A stretch of 64,000 bases of DNA from Thermoanaerobaculales bacterium (GCA_025456145.1 JALOLD010000004.1:163369-227368), one strand, 5' to 3'. Positions 41,544 to 51,481 are shown, counted from the first letter of the stretch. Notes: generated by a model from the sequence alone, not told the origin. Made by a program: numbers and translations.

Positions 41544-42951
41544 ACTCGGAGGCGGTCGCGGCGGTCGGCTGGTCGGCGTCGCCCGCCACCGGCCAGCCGC
41601 CGCCGAGCGCCCGGTAGAGACGGATCAGCCAGGTCACGTGATCGCTGACGGCCGCGACCGCGTCGTTTTCGGCGTTGAAGAGCGAGCGCTGGGCGTCGAG
41701 GACCTCGAGGTAGTCGGTGACGCCGCCGAGGTAGCGCACCTCGGAGAGCTCGAGCACCGTCTGCTCGGCGACCACGCGTTCGGCCTGCGCCGCCCGTTGC
41801 TGCGCCGCCTTTTCGAGGCCGACGAGGGCGTCTTCGACCTCGCGGAGTGCCTGCAGCACGGCTCGCTCGTAGGCGTATGCCGCCTGCCGCGCCTGCGACT
41901 CGCGGACCTCCACTCGGCGCCGGTTCTTTCCTGCGTTGAAGATCGGCTGCACGAGACCCGCGAAGATGTTCCAGGCCTCGCTCGAGCCGTCGAGCAGGTC
42001 GTCGAGGTCCGAGCTCGCAGCTCCGTACGAGCCGGTGAGCGCGATCCTCGGGTAGAGCATCGCCTTTGCCTCGCCGATCAGGGCGTTCGTGGCGATCAGC
42101 TGCTGCTCGGCCTCGCGAATGTCCGGGCGCTGCTCGAGCAGGCCGGCCGGGAGCCCGGCGGGGACCGCCGGCGGGACGACCTGGTCGCCGACGGAGCGTC
42201 CGCGCAGCACCGACCCCGGGCTGCGGCCGAGAAGGAAGGAGATCTCGTTCTCCTTCTGGACGACCTGCGCCTCGAGCTGATGGACGATGGCCTCGATACG
42301 GTGCATCTCGGCCTCGGCCTGGCGCCAGTCGAGCTCGGGCGTGACCCCTCCCGAAAACCGGTCGAGGGCGAGGGTGACGTACTCGCGTCGCGACTCGAGG
42401 GTTCGTTGAGCGATCGCCAGCCTTTCGTCGAGGTCGCGAAGCTCGACATACGCTTGCGCGACGGCGGACACCAGCGAGATGGCGACTGCCCGGCGGGCCT
42501 CCTCGGTGGCGACCAGGTTGGCATACTCGGCCTCGTTGGCGCGGCGGATCCGACCGAAGAGGTCGACTTCCCAGGACAGCCCGACATCGAGGGTGTAGCG
42601 CTCGGTGCTGTCGTCGGCTGGGGCTGCCTGCAGCGCGCCCGCCGATGCGGATGCGTCGATCTGGGGGTAGAGGTCGGCGCGGCTGTAGCCGTAGAGCGCC
42701 CGCGCCTCCTCGATGCGCTCGACCGCGATCTTGAGGTCATGGTTCTCTTCGAGCGCGATTTTGATCAGGCTGCGGAGCTGGTCGTCCTCGAACAGCTCCC
42801 ACCACGGGACGTTGGCGAGCGACGCATCCACGGCGGCGGCCTGGCGCCACTCGTCGGGAGTGGTCACCGGCGGCCGCTGGTAATCGGGTCCCACCGTGCA
42901 GGCAGCCGCGGCGGGGAGGAGGAGCACCGCGAGGAGAATTCGTCGGGTCAT
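41542..42951 (-). CDS. RND efflux outer-membrane lipoprotein (OprM/NodT type)
   Basis: A 469-residue outer-membrane factor with a lipobox (AAAACTVGPDY; Cys at about residue 18). It shares the CTVGPDYQRPPV start and the PWWELFEDDQL segment of OprM proteins, and the two OEP domains with long helices (for example QRAAQAERVVAEQTVLELSEVRY). It completes the acrA-acrB-oprM operon. Its ATG overlaps the acrB stop (TGATG), so translation is coupled. Confidence 0.92.
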   Translation of the reverse strand: MTRRILLAVLLLPAAAACTVGPDYQRPPVTTPDEWRQAAAVDASLANVPWWELFEDDQLRSLIKIALEENHDLKIAVERIEEARALYGYSRADLYPQIDASASAGALQAAPADDSTERYTLDVGLSWEVDLFGRIRRANEAEYANLVATEEARRAVAISLVSAVAQAYVELRDLDERLAIAQRTLESRREYVTLALDRFSGGVTPELDWRQAEAEMHRIEAIVHQLEAQVVQKENEISFLLGRSPGSVLRGRSVGDQVVPPAVPAGLPAGLLEQRPDIREAEQQLIATNALIGEAKAMLYPRIALTGSYGAASSDLDDLLDGSSEAWNIFAGLVQPIFNAGKNRRRVEVRESQARQAAYAYERAVLQALREVEDALVGLEKAAQQRAAQAERVVAEQTVLELSEVRYLGGVTDYLEVLDAQRSLFNAENDAVAAVSDHVTWLIRLYRALGGGWPVAGDADQPTAATASE

Positions 42952-45900
42952 CAGTGCACCCCTTCGGCAGGCGCGGCGTTCGTTGGACCGTCCGGGGCGG
43001 CGGGCGTGGCCGCAGCCTTCGAGCGCCGCTTCCTACCCAGGCTCTCGATGAACTCGAAGTTGCCGGGGATGAGGAACACGCCCAGGGCGGTGGCGACCAG
43101 CATCCCGAAGAACACCGCGGTGCCCATGACGTTCTGGGCGCCGGCGCCGGCGCCGCTCGCCTTCATCAGCGGGATCACTCCGAGGATAAAGGCGAACGCG
43201 GTCATCAGGATCGGCCGGAAGCGCAGCCGCGCCGACTCCATCGCCGCCTCCTCCAGCGACGATCCCTCCTCGTGCTTCGCCTTCGCGAACTCGACAATGA
43301 GGATGGCGTTCTTGGCGGCGAGGCCGATCAGCATGATGTTGCCGATCTGCACGTAGACGTTGTTGTCAAAACCCAGCAACCAGACTCCGAAGAACGCTCC
43401 GAGCACCACCAGGGGCGATCCCATGAGCACCGCCCAGGGCAACCGCCAGCTCTCGTAGAGGGCGGCAAGCAGCAGGAACACCACGACGATGGCCGCCAAC
43501 AAGGTGGGGCCGGCGGGCGGCGCGATCTTTTCCTGGTAGGACATTTGGGAGAAGGTGTAGCCCATCTCCTGGGGCATCGTCTCGCGGAACACCTGCTCGA
43601 GCGCCGCGAGCGCCTGCCCGGACGCGAACCCTCTCGCCGGCACGCCGTTGAGCTCGACCGAGCGCAGCAGGTTGAAGCGGTTGGTCAGCTCGGTTCCGGC
43701 CTGCGGCGTGATGGTGACCAGCGTCGCCAGCGGGATCATGTCGCCGGTGCTCTCGCTGCGCACCCAGATGTCGCCGATGTCCTCGGGCTTCCGCCGGAAT
43801 TCCGCGTCCGCCTGCACGTAGACCCGGAACAGCCGGCCGAAGCGGTTGAAGTCGTTGACGTAGCTGCCGCCGAGGCTGGCGGCGAGCGTCTGAAAGGCCT
43901 GGTTGATCGGCACCCCGAGCTTGCGGGCCTTGTCGCGGTCGAGGTCGACCTTGACCTGTGGGTAGCGGGGATCGAACGAAGTGAAGATGTTGCCGATCTC
44001 CGGACGCTGCCGGGCCGACTGCTGGAACTGCTGGGAGAGCTCGCCGAGCTCTTCCACGCTGAGGTTGCCGCTTCGGTCCTGGAGGATGAAGTTGAAGCCT
44101 GCTGCAGTACCGAAGCCGGAGATCGTCGGGATGTTGAACGGGAAGATGATCGCCTCGGGAATGGCCGCGAACGATTTCGCGAGGCGGCCCATCACCCCGA
44201 TCACGTGCGACGCCTCACCCTCGCGTTCCTCCCAAGGCTTGAGCCTGACAAAGAGGGTCCCGAAGTTGGGCTGATAGGTGTTGGTCACCGCGCCGAGGCC
44301 GCCCACCGTCTGGTAGGACTCCACCTCTTCGAGCCCGCTGACGAGCTCCTCGACCTGCCGGAGCACCGCGTCGGTTCGCTCGAGCGACGCGCCGGGGGGA
44401 AGCGTGACGTTGATGCCGAAGATGCCCTGATCCTCCTCCGGGATGAAGCCGGCGGGCAGCTTGCCGCCGAAGAACCCCGCCCCGACCGCCACCGCTGCGA
44501 CGATGACGACCGTCAGGGAGGAGCGGCGGAGGAGCATCCGGGTGCCTCGGACGTAGCCGTCGGTGGTCTTCTCGAAGACGCGGTTGAAACCCCGGAAGAA
44601 GGCGCCGAGCGGGCCGCGCGCCGGCTTGGCCGGCTTGAGAAGCATTGCCGACAGCGCCGGCGACAGAGACAGGGCGCTGAAGGCCGACAGCAGCACGGAG
44701 ATGGCGATGGTCAGCGCGAACTGCTGGTACATCCTCCCTGTCAGGCCCGGAATGAACGCAACCGGCACGAAGACCGCCGACAGGATCAGCGCGATGCCGA
44801 TGACCGGCGCCGAGACCTCCTTCATTGCCTGGATCGTGGCCTCCCTCGGGCTCATGCCGTGCTCGATGTGGTGCATGACTGCTTCCACCACCACGATCGC
44901 GTCGTCGACCACGATGCCGATTGCGAGCACCAGCCCGAACATCGACAGCGTGTTGACCGAGAACCCGAGGAGCGGGAAGAAGATAAAGGTGCCGATGAGC
45001 GACACTGGCACGGTGACCAGCGGGATGATGGTGGCCCTGAGGTTCTGCAGAAAGATGAAGACCACCAAGGTGACCAGAATGAACGCCTCGATGAAGGTGT
45101 GGACGATGGACTCGATCGATGCCTTGACGGCAGGCGTCGTGTCGTAGACGATCCGGTAGTCCATGTCCTCAGGGAAGAAGCTCTTCGCAAGGTCCATGGC
45201 GTTGTAGATCCCCTCGGCAGCCTCGAGCTGATCGGCGCCGGGCAGCAGGTACACCGCCATGGCGCCGGCGGGCTGGCCGTTGAGACGTCCAAAGGAGTTG
45301 TAGTCCTGGGAGCCGAGCGTGACGCGGCCGACGTCGCGGATGCGAATCTGACCGCCGGTCTCGGTCTCGCGGATGATGATGTTGGCGAACTCCTCCTCGG
45401 TCACCAATCGGCCGGGTGCGCTCACCGTGTAGGTGAACTCCTGGTCGGGCGGCGACGGCCGCGTGCCGATGCGGCCGGCAGGCGCCTGCAGGTTCTGCTC
45501 CTTGATCGCGGAGATCACGTCCGCCGGCGTCAGGCCGAGCTTCGCGAGGCGGTCGGGCTCGAGCCAGATCCGCATGCTGTAGTCGCTGCCGCCAAACAGG
45601 TCCACCTGGGCGATTCCGGGGATGCGCAGGATCTGGTCGCGTAGGTTGATGCCGCAGTAGTTGATCAGGAACTCGGCGTCATAGCTGCCTTCGGGAGAGA
45701 AGACCGAGATCACCATGAGGATGCTCGGGCTCTGCTTCTTGACCGTCACCCCTTGCTGAATGACCTCTTGCGGCAGTCGGGACTGCGCCGAGGACACCCG
45801 GTTCTGGGTCATCACGTTGGCCATGTCCTGGTCGGTCCCGACCCCGAAGCTGACGTCGAGCTGCATGCGGCCGTCGGAGGTGTTCGACGACTTCATGTAG

Positions 45901-46127
45901 ATCATGCCCTCGACGCCGTTGATCTCCTGCTCGATGGGTGTCGCGACCGACTGCTCGACAGCCACTGCCGAGGCGCCTGGGTAGTTGGCGGTCACCCGGA
46001 CGATGGGCGGCGCCAGGAACGGGTATTGCTCGAAGGACAGGTTGCTCAGGCTGTTGAGCCCGAGCAGCACGATGATGATCGCGACGACGATGGCGACGAT
46101 GGGCCGTCGGATGAAGAACTCCGCCAT
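42951..46127 (-). CDS. RND multidrug efflux pump (HAE1/AcrB)
   Basis: A 1058-residue inner-membrane pump. The start MAEFFIRRPIVAIVVAIIIVLLG is typical of AcrB/MexB. The proton-relay aspartates lie in LAIGIVVDDAIVVVEAVMHH, and 12 helices surround two periplasmic loops with a porter domain (GVGTDQDMANVMTQNRVSSAQ, QEVIQQGV). It uses the proton gradient to export lipophilic compounds. It starts two bases after the adaptor stop. It is more AcrB-like than the pump at 17.4 kb, so the two are not recent copies. Confidence 0.95.
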   Translation of the reverse strand: MAEFFIRRPIVAIVVAIIIVLLGLNSLSNLSFEQYPFLAPPIVRVTANYPGASAVAVEQSVATPIEQEINGVEGMIYMKSSNTSDGRMQLDVSFGVGTDQDMANVMTQNRVSSAQSRLPQEVIQQGVTVKKQSPSILMVISVFSPEGSYDAEFLINYCGINLRDQILRIPGIAQVDLFGGSDYSMRIWLEPDRLAKLGLTPADVISAIKEQNLQAPAGRIGTRPSPPDQEFTYTVSAPGRLVTEEEFANIIIRETETGGQIRIRDVGRVTLGSQDYNSFGRLNGQPAGAMAVYLLPGADQLEAAEGIYNAMDLAKSFFPEDMDYRIVYDTTPAVKASIESIVHTFIEAFILVTLVVFIFLQNLRATIIPLVTVPVSLIGTFIFFPLLGFSVNTLSMFGLVLAIGIVVDDAIVVVEAVMHHIEHGMSPREATIQAMKEVSAPVIGIALILSAVFVPVAFIPGLTGRMYQQFALTIAISVLLSAFSALSLSPALSAMLLKPAKPARGPLGAFFRGFNRVFEKTTDGYVRGTRMLLRRSSLTVVIVAAVAVGAGFFGGKLPAGFIPEEDQGIFGINVTLPPGASLERTDAVLRQVEELVSGLEEVESYQTVGGLGAVTNTYQPNFGTLFVRLKPWEEREGEASHVIGVMGRLAKSFAAIPEAIIFPFNIPTISGFGTAAGFNFILQDRSGNLSVEELGELSQQFQQSARQRPEIGNIFTSFDPRYPQVKVDLDRDKARKLGVPINQAFQTLAASLGGSYVNDFNRFGRLFRVYVQADAEFRRKPEDIGDIWVRSESTGDMIPLATLVTITPQAGTELTNRFNLLRSVELNGVPARGFASGQALAALEQVFRETMPQEMGYTFSQMSYQEKIAPPAGPTLLAAIVVVFLLLAALYESWRLPWAVLMGSPLVVLGAFFGVWLLGFDNNVYVQIGNIMLIGLAAKNAILIVEFAKAKHEEGSSLEEAAMESARLRFRPILMTAFAFILGVIPLMKASGAGAGAQNVMGTAVFFGMLVATALGVFLIPGNFEFIESLGRKRRSKAAATPAAPDGPTNAAPAEGVH

Positions 46128-46129
46128 GG

Positions 46130-47332
46130 TCAGCCCTCCGTCGTGGTGCGCGATGAGGTTGCCTCGTCCGACGCCGGCGTCGGTTGTGGGGCCGGCCCGC
46201 CGTCCTGGATGCTCACAACCTCGGCCTGCACAGCGACGCCGGGCCTGAGCTTCTGGACGCCCTCGACGACGACCCGCTCACCGGCGGAGAGCCCGGAGTC
46301 GATGACCCAGAGCGAGCCGGTCCGCTCACCCGGCTGTACCGGTCGCATCTCGACGGTGCTGTCGTCCTTCAGCACCGCGACACGGTAGGTCCCCTGCATC
46401 TCGAGCACCGCGCGCTGCGGCACCAGAACCGCGTCGCGCTTGACGTCGTAGGCCGCCCGGACCCGTCCGTACTGGCCCGGCCGGACGATACCCGCCGGGT
46501 TGGAGAAGGACGCCTCGAGCATGATCGTACCGGTCCGCGGGTCGACCGAGCGGTCGACGAAGACGAAGCGGCCAGGGTAGGGATGGACCGAGCCGTCGGC
46601 GAGCAGCAGCTCGATGGGGAGATCGGCGCCGGCTGCCACCTTCCGCTCTTCGTTCCTCCGCGCCGCGATGAGGTAGCTGCGCTCGGGCAAGGTGAAGCGG
46701 ATGTTGATCGGATCCACCTTGGAGATGTGGGTCAGCAGCGTGCTCTGGCCGCGGCCGACCAGCGTTCCCGCGTAGACCTCGGTCTTGCCGATGAGGCCGT
46801 CGTCCGGCGCGAGGACCCGAGTGTAGCTCAAGTCGAGCTCGGCGCTCTCGACTGCCGCTCGGGCCGCCTCGACCGCCGAGGCCTGAGCCAGCTCGATGGC
46901 CACCGCGGTGTCGTACTGCTGGCGCGAGATCGCGTTCTTGGCGACCAGCGGCTCATACAGCGACACGTCCTGGCGGGCGCGCTGCAGCTCGGCCTCGGCC
47001 TGAGCGAGCGTCGCCTTCGCCCGTGCGAGCGACGCCTCGAACGGCCGCGGGTCGATCGTGTAGAGGAGCTGACCCTTGCGGACGAAGCTCCCCTCCTCGA
47101 AGTCCACGCTCTCGATGAAGCCCTCGACCCGGGCGCGGATCTCGATCTCGGTGTTGCCGCGGGTCTCGCCGATCGCCTCGATGGTGACCGGCACGTCGCG
47201 GACCAGCACCTGCGCCGCCTTGACCAGCGGCGGCTGCGGCGACGGGGGCGCCTCCTCCTTGCAGGCGGCGAGCCCGAGCACGCCGATGGCAGTCATCCAA
47301 ACGGGGAGCGCTGTGATTCGATGTCGCATCAT
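46130..47332 (-). CDS. RND efflux periplasmic adaptor (AcrA-like lipoprotein)
   Basis: A 400-residue adaptor with the lipobox LGLAACKEE (Cys at about residue 21). It has RARVEGFIESVDFEEGSFVRKGQLLYTIDP (lipoyl half split by the hairpin), a helical hairpin, the SYTRVLAPDDGLIGKTEVYAGTLVG barrel and GQYGRVRA regions. First gene of the acrA-acrB-oprM operon. The ATG pair at 47332/47329 follows GAGAGGCAG. No local repressor gene is present; the asparaginase gene lies 99 bases upstream on the same strand, so read-through from the catabolic run is possible. Confidence 0.92.
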   Translation of the reverse strand: MMRHRITALPVWMTAIGVLGLAACKEEAPPSPQPPLVKAAQVLVRDVPVTIEAIGETRGNTEIEIRARVEGFIESVDFEEGSFVRKGQLLYTIDPRPFEASLARAKATLAQAEAELQRARQDVSLYEPLVAKNAISRQQYDTAVAIELAQASAVEAARAAVESAELDLSYTRVLAPDDGLIGKTEVYAGTLVGRGQSTLLTHISKVDPINIRFTLPERSYLIAARRNEERKVAAGADLPIELLLADGSVHPYPGRFVFVDRSVDPRTGTIMLEASFSNPAGIVRPGQYGRVRAAYDVKRDAVLVPQRAVLEMQGTYRVAVLKDDSTVEMRPVQPGERTGSLWVIDSGLSAGERVVVEGVQKLRPGVAVQAEVVSIQDGGPAPQPTPASDEATSSRTTTEG

Positions 47333-47431
47333 CTGCCTCTCTCTCGGTCGTTCCGACGATCGCTCAGCGATTGTAACCGGGGAAGCGCTCGGCACGCCGT
47401 TCGAAACCTCCAAGAGCGCGGTTCGCTGATC

Positions 47432-48496
47432 TCAGTACTCGTCGAACATCCGCTGGATCTCGGCCGGCTCCGCGGTCTCGAGCAGTGCGAGCCTGAGCAG
47501 CACCCGGGCCTTCTGCGGGTTGAGCTCGAGCGAGGCGACAAAGCCGAGCGTGTCGTCGTCGACCTCGATGTTGCGCCGCACGATGCCGCTGCCGACCCGG
47601 CTGCTGCGGACCACGACGACGCCCTTCTTCGCCGCCGCCGCCAGGGCGTCGACCATCGGCTTGGTGGCGTTACCGTCGCCGACCCCGGCGAGGACGATCC
47701 CCTTGGCGCCGGCGGCGACCGCGGCCTCGACCATCGTGCCGTCCGCGTTCGCGTGCGAGTAGACGATGTCGACCCGCGGCAGCGCCTCGACGCCGTCGAG
47801 GGAGAGCTCGCTCGAGGTCGTGTGGCGGTTGATCGGGCGGTTGAAGAGCCACACCTTGCCGTAGTAGGCCTCGCCGAGCTGGCCGCGGTTGGGCGAGATG
47901 AAGGTCTGCAGGTCGGTGGTGTTGGTCTTCTGGATCTCACGCGCGGCGAACAGGTCGTCGTTGGAGACCACGGTGACGCCGAGGCCCCGCGCCGCCGGGT
48001 CGGCTGCGACCGCCACCGCGTTGTAGAGGTTGAGCGGGCCGTCGGGGCTGGTCGAGGTGGCGGGCCGCATCGAGCCGACCAGCACGACCGGCTTGTCGCT
48101 CTTGATCACCAGGTTGAGGAAGTAGGCGGTCTCCTCGAGGGTGTCGGTCCCGTGGGTGACGACGATGCCGTCGACCTCGGGGGTCGCAAGCAGCTGGTTG
48201 GCGCGCCTGGCGAGCTTGAGCCAGACCTCGTCGTTCATGTCCTGACTGCCGATCGAGGCGATCTGCTCGCCGGTGATGCGCGCGATCTTGTCCATCCCGG
48301 GTGCGGCGGCGATGAGCGAGTCGATGGACAGGCTGCCCGCCTTGTAGCCGGGGTCGCCCTCGGCGGGCTGGGCGCCGGCGATGGTACCGCCGGTAGCGAG
48401 GACGACGACGTGGGGCAGGTCCTCCGCTGCGGCCGCAGCCGCCACGAGGATGGCGAGACCGAGGATGACGAATGGGGTGTTGGGCAGGCGATTCAT
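47432..48496 (-). CDS. ansB: L-asparaginase II, periplasmic
   Basis: A 354-residue enzyme with a signal peptide (MNRLPNTPFVILGLAILVAAAAAAE). It hydrolyses asparagine to aspartate and ammonia. The catalytic threonines are in VVLATGGTIAG (about residue 36) and VVTHGTDTLEET, with SMRPATSTSPDGP, EIQKTNTTDLQTF and NADGTMV making the usual active site. Periplasmic type II asparaginases are known in other Gram-negatives. Its product aspartate would be the substrate of the aspartase encoded 20 bases upstream. Ribosome site weak (AAGGGA). Confidence 0.92.
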   Translation of the reverse strand: MNRLPNTPFVILGLAILVAAAAAAEDLPHVVVLATGGTIAGAQPAEGDPGYKAGSLSIDSLIAAAPGMDKIARITGEQIASIGSQDMNDEVWLKLARRANQLLATPEVDGIVVTHGTDTLEETAYFLNLVIKSDKPVVLVGSMRPATSTSPDGPLNLYNAVAVAADPAARGLGVTVVSNDDLFAAREIQKTNTTDLQTFISPNRGQLGEAYYGKVWLFNRPINRHTTSSELSLDGVEALPRVDIVYSHANADGTMVEAAVAAGAKGIVLAGVGDGNATKPMVDALAAAAKKGVVVVRSSRVGSGIVRRNIEVDDDTLGFVASLELNPQKARVLLRLALLETAEPAEIQRMFDEY

Positions 48497-48516
48497 GGCG
48501 TAGTTCGTCCCTTCTT

Positions 48517-50007
48517 TCAGTTCGGCTCGGGCCGGTACATCGCCGGGTCGAGCCCGGTCAGCTTCTCGGGGTCGAGCACGTCGGCGATCTGCTCCTCGGT
48601 CAGGGTTCCCTTCTCGCGGATCAGCTCGAGCAGCCCCTTGCCGGTCCGGTAGGCCTCGGCCGCGAGCTCGGTCGCCGCCTCGTAGCCGATCACCGGGTTG
48701 AGCGCGGTGACGATGCCGACCGTCGTCTCCATGTAGCGGGCGAGCACGTCCTCGTTGACCGTGATGCCGTCGACGCACCGGGTTCGGAAGGTCTCGGAGG
48801 TCCGCCGGAGCAGCTCCTGGGACTCGAGGATCGCGATGCCGGCGAGCGGCTCGAAGGCGTTGAGCTGGAGCTGGCCGTGGGTGGCGTAGAGGCCGACCGC
48901 GACGTCGTTGCCGATGACGCGGTAGGCGACGAGAGCCATCACCTCCGGCATGACCGGGTTGACCTTGCCCGGCATGATCGAGGAGCCCGGCTGGAGGGCC
49001 GGCAGGTTGAGCTCGAAGAGCCCGGCCCGCGGGCCCGAGGCGAGCAGGATCAGATCGGCCGAGATCTTGGCCAGCTTGACGGCGAGGCTGCGCAGCGCGC
49101 CGGAGTAGACGACGAAGCCCTGCTGGTCCCAGGTCGCCGCGAGCATGTCCGAGGCCGGCACGATGGGCTTGCCCGTCAGCTCGGCGAGGTGGGCCGCGCA
49201 GCGCTCCGGGTACCCCTTGGGTACGTTGATCCCGGTGCCGATCGCGGTCGCCCCCATGTTGACGGCGTAGAGGTACCTCTCGGCGTCGCGGAGCAGGGCG
49301 ATCTCCGCCTCGAGCGAGGCGGCGAAGGCGTGGAACTCCTGGCCGACGGTCATCGGGACCGCGTCCTGAAGCTCGGTCCGGCCCATCTTGACGACCCTCA
49401 GGTACTCGTCCCCCTTAGCCCGGAAGGACGCGGCGAGGGTCTCCATCTCCCGGATCAGCTTGTCGTTGCGGAGCAGGAAGGCGACCTTCAGCGAGGTCGG
49501 GTAGGAGTCGTTGGTCGACTGCGACATGTTGAGGTCGTCGTGCGAGTCGAGGTACTGGTACTCGCCCTTGGCGTGCCCCGTCAGCTCGAGCCCGATGTTG
49601 GCGAGGACCTCGTTGACGTTCATGTTGGTCGACGTCCCGGCGCCGCCCTGGTACCAGTCGACCATGAACTGGTCGTGGTACCTGCCGGCGATGACCTCGC
49701 GAGCCGCGGCCTCGATGGCGTCCCGTCGCTCGGCCGCGAGGCCGCCGGTCTCGTGGTTGGCCCGGGCGGCGGCGATCTTGACGATTGCGAAGGCTTCGAG
49801 AAACTCCGGGTAGTGGTTGATCGCGAGGCCCGAGATCTGGAAGTTCTCGAGCGCCCGGGCGGTCTGGACGCCGTAGTAGGCGTCGGCCGGGATCTCCTTC
49901 TCGCCGAGCAGGTCGTGCTCGACGCGGACCATCGGCTCGCCGGCCGCGGCGGTCAGCGCGACCGCGACCGCGGCGACCACCATCGTGAGGATGGTTTTGG
50001 TTGTCAT
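48517..50007 (-). CDS. aspA: Aspartate ammonia-lyase with an N-terminal signal peptide
   Basis: A 496-residue aspartase: aspartate to fumarate plus ammonia. Homology to E. coli AspA begins at RVEHDLLGEKEIPADAYYGVQ, about 27 residues in, and continues to the end with DLNMSQSTNDSYPTS and the catalytic loop GSSIMPGKVNP. The extra N-terminus, MTTKTILTMVVAAVAVALTA then AAGEP, has a positive end, a hydrophobic core and an Ala-x-Ala-like cut site. GGAGGAG stands right before this ATG (50007), whereas no ribosome site precedes the internal Met at the start of the conserved part. So export is likely. Lies between the asparaginase and Dcu genes (20 and 39 bases). Confidence 0.9.
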   Translation of the reverse strand: MTTKTILTMVVAAVAVALTAAAGEPMVRVEHDLLGEKEIPADAYYGVQTARALENFQISGLAINHYPEFLEAFAIVKIAAARANHETGGLAAERRDAIEAAAREVIAGRYHDQFMVDWYQGGAGTSTNMNVNEVLANIGLELTGHAKGEYQYLDSHDDLNMSQSTNDSYPTSLKVAFLLRNDKLIREMETLAASFRAKGDEYLRVVKMGRTELQDAVPMTVGQEFHAFAASLEAEIALLRDAERYLYAVNMGATAIGTGINVPKGYPERCAAHLAELTGKPIVPASDMLAATWDQQGFVVYSGALRSLAVKLAKISADLILLASGPRAGLFELNLPALQPGSSIMPGKVNPVMPEVMALVAYRVIGNDVAVGLYATHGQLQLNAFEPLAGIAILESQELLRRTSETFRTRCVDGITVNEDVLARYMETTVGIVTALNPVIGYEAATELAAEAYRTGKGLLELIREKGTLTEEQIADVLDPEKLTGLDPAMYRPEPN

Positions 50008-50046
50008 GCTCTCCTCCTTGCCTCGGTTCGATTTCGTTGACATGGC

Positions 50047-51387
50047 TTACCCGAGAAGCCACCGCGCGAGCACCATCGCAACCGCGGTGGAGGCGACGAC
50101 GTTGACCAGCCCGGGCCGCATGAAGCTGTGGTTGAGAAGGTACTTCCCGATCCTCGTCGTGCCGGTCTGGTCGAAGGATACCGCGGCGAGGACGGTGCCG
50201 TAGGTCGGCAGGAAGAAGGTCCCGTTGACCGCCGCGTAGGAGCCGACGAGCAGCGAGGCCGGCAGCCCGAGGGCGAGCCCGACCGGTACCAGGGTGACGA
50301 TGGTCGCCGCCTGGCTGAAGAGCAGGATCGACAGCGCGAACAGCCCGACCGCGAAGACCCACGGGTACGACTGGATGGCCGACGAGATCCCGCCGACGAT
50401 CGCCCCCTGGTTGGCCTCGAAGAAGGACGAGCCGAGCCAGGACACGCCGAGGATCGAGATCAGCGCGACCAGCCCGCCCTTCATGATGCTGCCCTTGACC
50501 GCGACCTCGGGGTTGGCCTTGAAGAGGACCATCGTGAGGCCGGCGGTCGCCAGCATGATGATCATGATCGCGCGACCCATCTCGACCTGGCCGGTCTCGG
50601 TGATCCCCTCGACGATGGTCGAGTACTCGGGCCGGGCGTCGGGGAAGAGGCCGATGAGGACGACCGCGACGATCGCGGCGAGAAAGACCAGGCATGAGCC
50701 GACGGCGCGCCGGCGCGTCTCGCCCTCGAGGGTCGGCAGCGCGGCCGGCGGGGTGATCGTCCCGGCGGCCAGCCGCCGCTGGTACTCGGCATCGCCGGCC
50801 AGGTCGGCGCCGCGGAAGGCCACCGACAGCGTCGCCAGCGTGGCGCCGACGGCGGTCGCGGGCACGATGACGAGGAGGATCTGCGGCAGACCCACCTCGA
50901 CCCCGGCGAGCAGCCCGGCGAGGGCCACCGTCGAGGCGGCGATCGGCGAGGCGATGACCCCGGCCTGGGCGGCGATGACGCTCGCCGAGAGCGGCCGCTC
51001 GGGCCGGATCCCGGCCTTTCGCGACACCTCGGCGATGACCGGCAGCAGGGCGTAGACGACGTGCTGGGTGCCCGCGGCGAAGACCAGGAGATAGGTGACG
51101 AGGGGCGCGAGGAAGGTGATCTGGCGCGGCCGGCCCTCGAGAAAACGGCCGGCGGTGCCGACCAGGTAGTCGAGCCCGCCCGCCGCCTGCATCGCCGCGA
51201 GCGCGGTGATGACCGCGATGATCATCCCGAGCACCGTGCCGGGCGGGCCGCCCGGCGGCATCCGGAAGCCGAAGACGAAGACCACCAGCCCGATGCCCGA
51301 GATCGTACCCAGGGCGATCCCGCCGAGCCGGGCGCCGATGACGATGCAGGCGAGCAGCAGCGCGAGCTCGATCCACAGCAGCATCAC
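50047..51387 (-). CDS. dcu: C4-dicarboxylate exchanger (DcuA/DcuB family)
   Basis: A 446-residue inner-membrane exchanger with about 12 helices. LALLLACIVIGARLGGIALG at the start, GTQHVVYALLPVIAEVSRKAGIRPERPLSASVIAAQAGV and FFLPTYGTVLAAVSFDQTGTTRIGK are Dcu-specific blocks. These proteins take up fumarate or aspartate and expel succinate in anaerobic growth. Next to an exported aspartase, it is the obvious entry route for the fumarate formed outside. The start ATGATG at 51387 follows AAAGGACGG. The upstream gap of 142 bases contains a strong hairpin. Confidence 0.92.
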   Translation of the reverse strand: MMLLWIELALLLACIVIGARLGGIALGTISGIGLVVFVFGFRMPPGGPPGTVLGMIIAVITALAAMQAAGGLDYLVGTAGRFLEGRPRQITFLAPLVTYLLVFAAGTQHVVYALLPVIAEVSRKAGIRPERPLSASVIAAQAGVIASPIAASTVALAGLLAGVEVGLPQILLVIVPATAVGATLATLSVAFRGADLAGDAEYQRRLAAGTITPPAALPTLEGETRRRAVGSCLVFLAAIVAVVLIGLFPDARPEYSTIVEGITETGQVEMGRAIMIIMLATAGLTMVLFKANPEVAVKGSIMKGGLVALISILGVSWLGSSFFEANQGAIVGGISSAIQSYPWVFAVGLFALSILLFSQAATIVTLVPVGLALGLPASLLVGSYAAVNGTFFLPTYGTVLAAVSFDQTGTTRIGKYLLNHSFMRPGLVNVVASTAVAMVLARWLLG

Positions 51388-51451
51388 TCACCGTCCTTTC
51401 GCAGGCCCCGCTCCGCGCTCCGTGCCCGGTCGGGAGCCGACGCCCGGAGCC

Positions 51452-51481
51452 GGATGGGGCCCCGCTGACGGGGCCCCATCC
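51452..51481 (-). promoter_or_regulatory. Strong hairpin between the glutaminase and dcu genes
   Basis: GGATGGGGCCCC (51452-51463) and GGGGCCCCATCC (51470-51481) form a perfect 12-base stem with a six-base loop. There is no T-run after it on the minus strand, so it may slow decay or processing of the operon RNA rather than end it. Confidence 0.55.
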
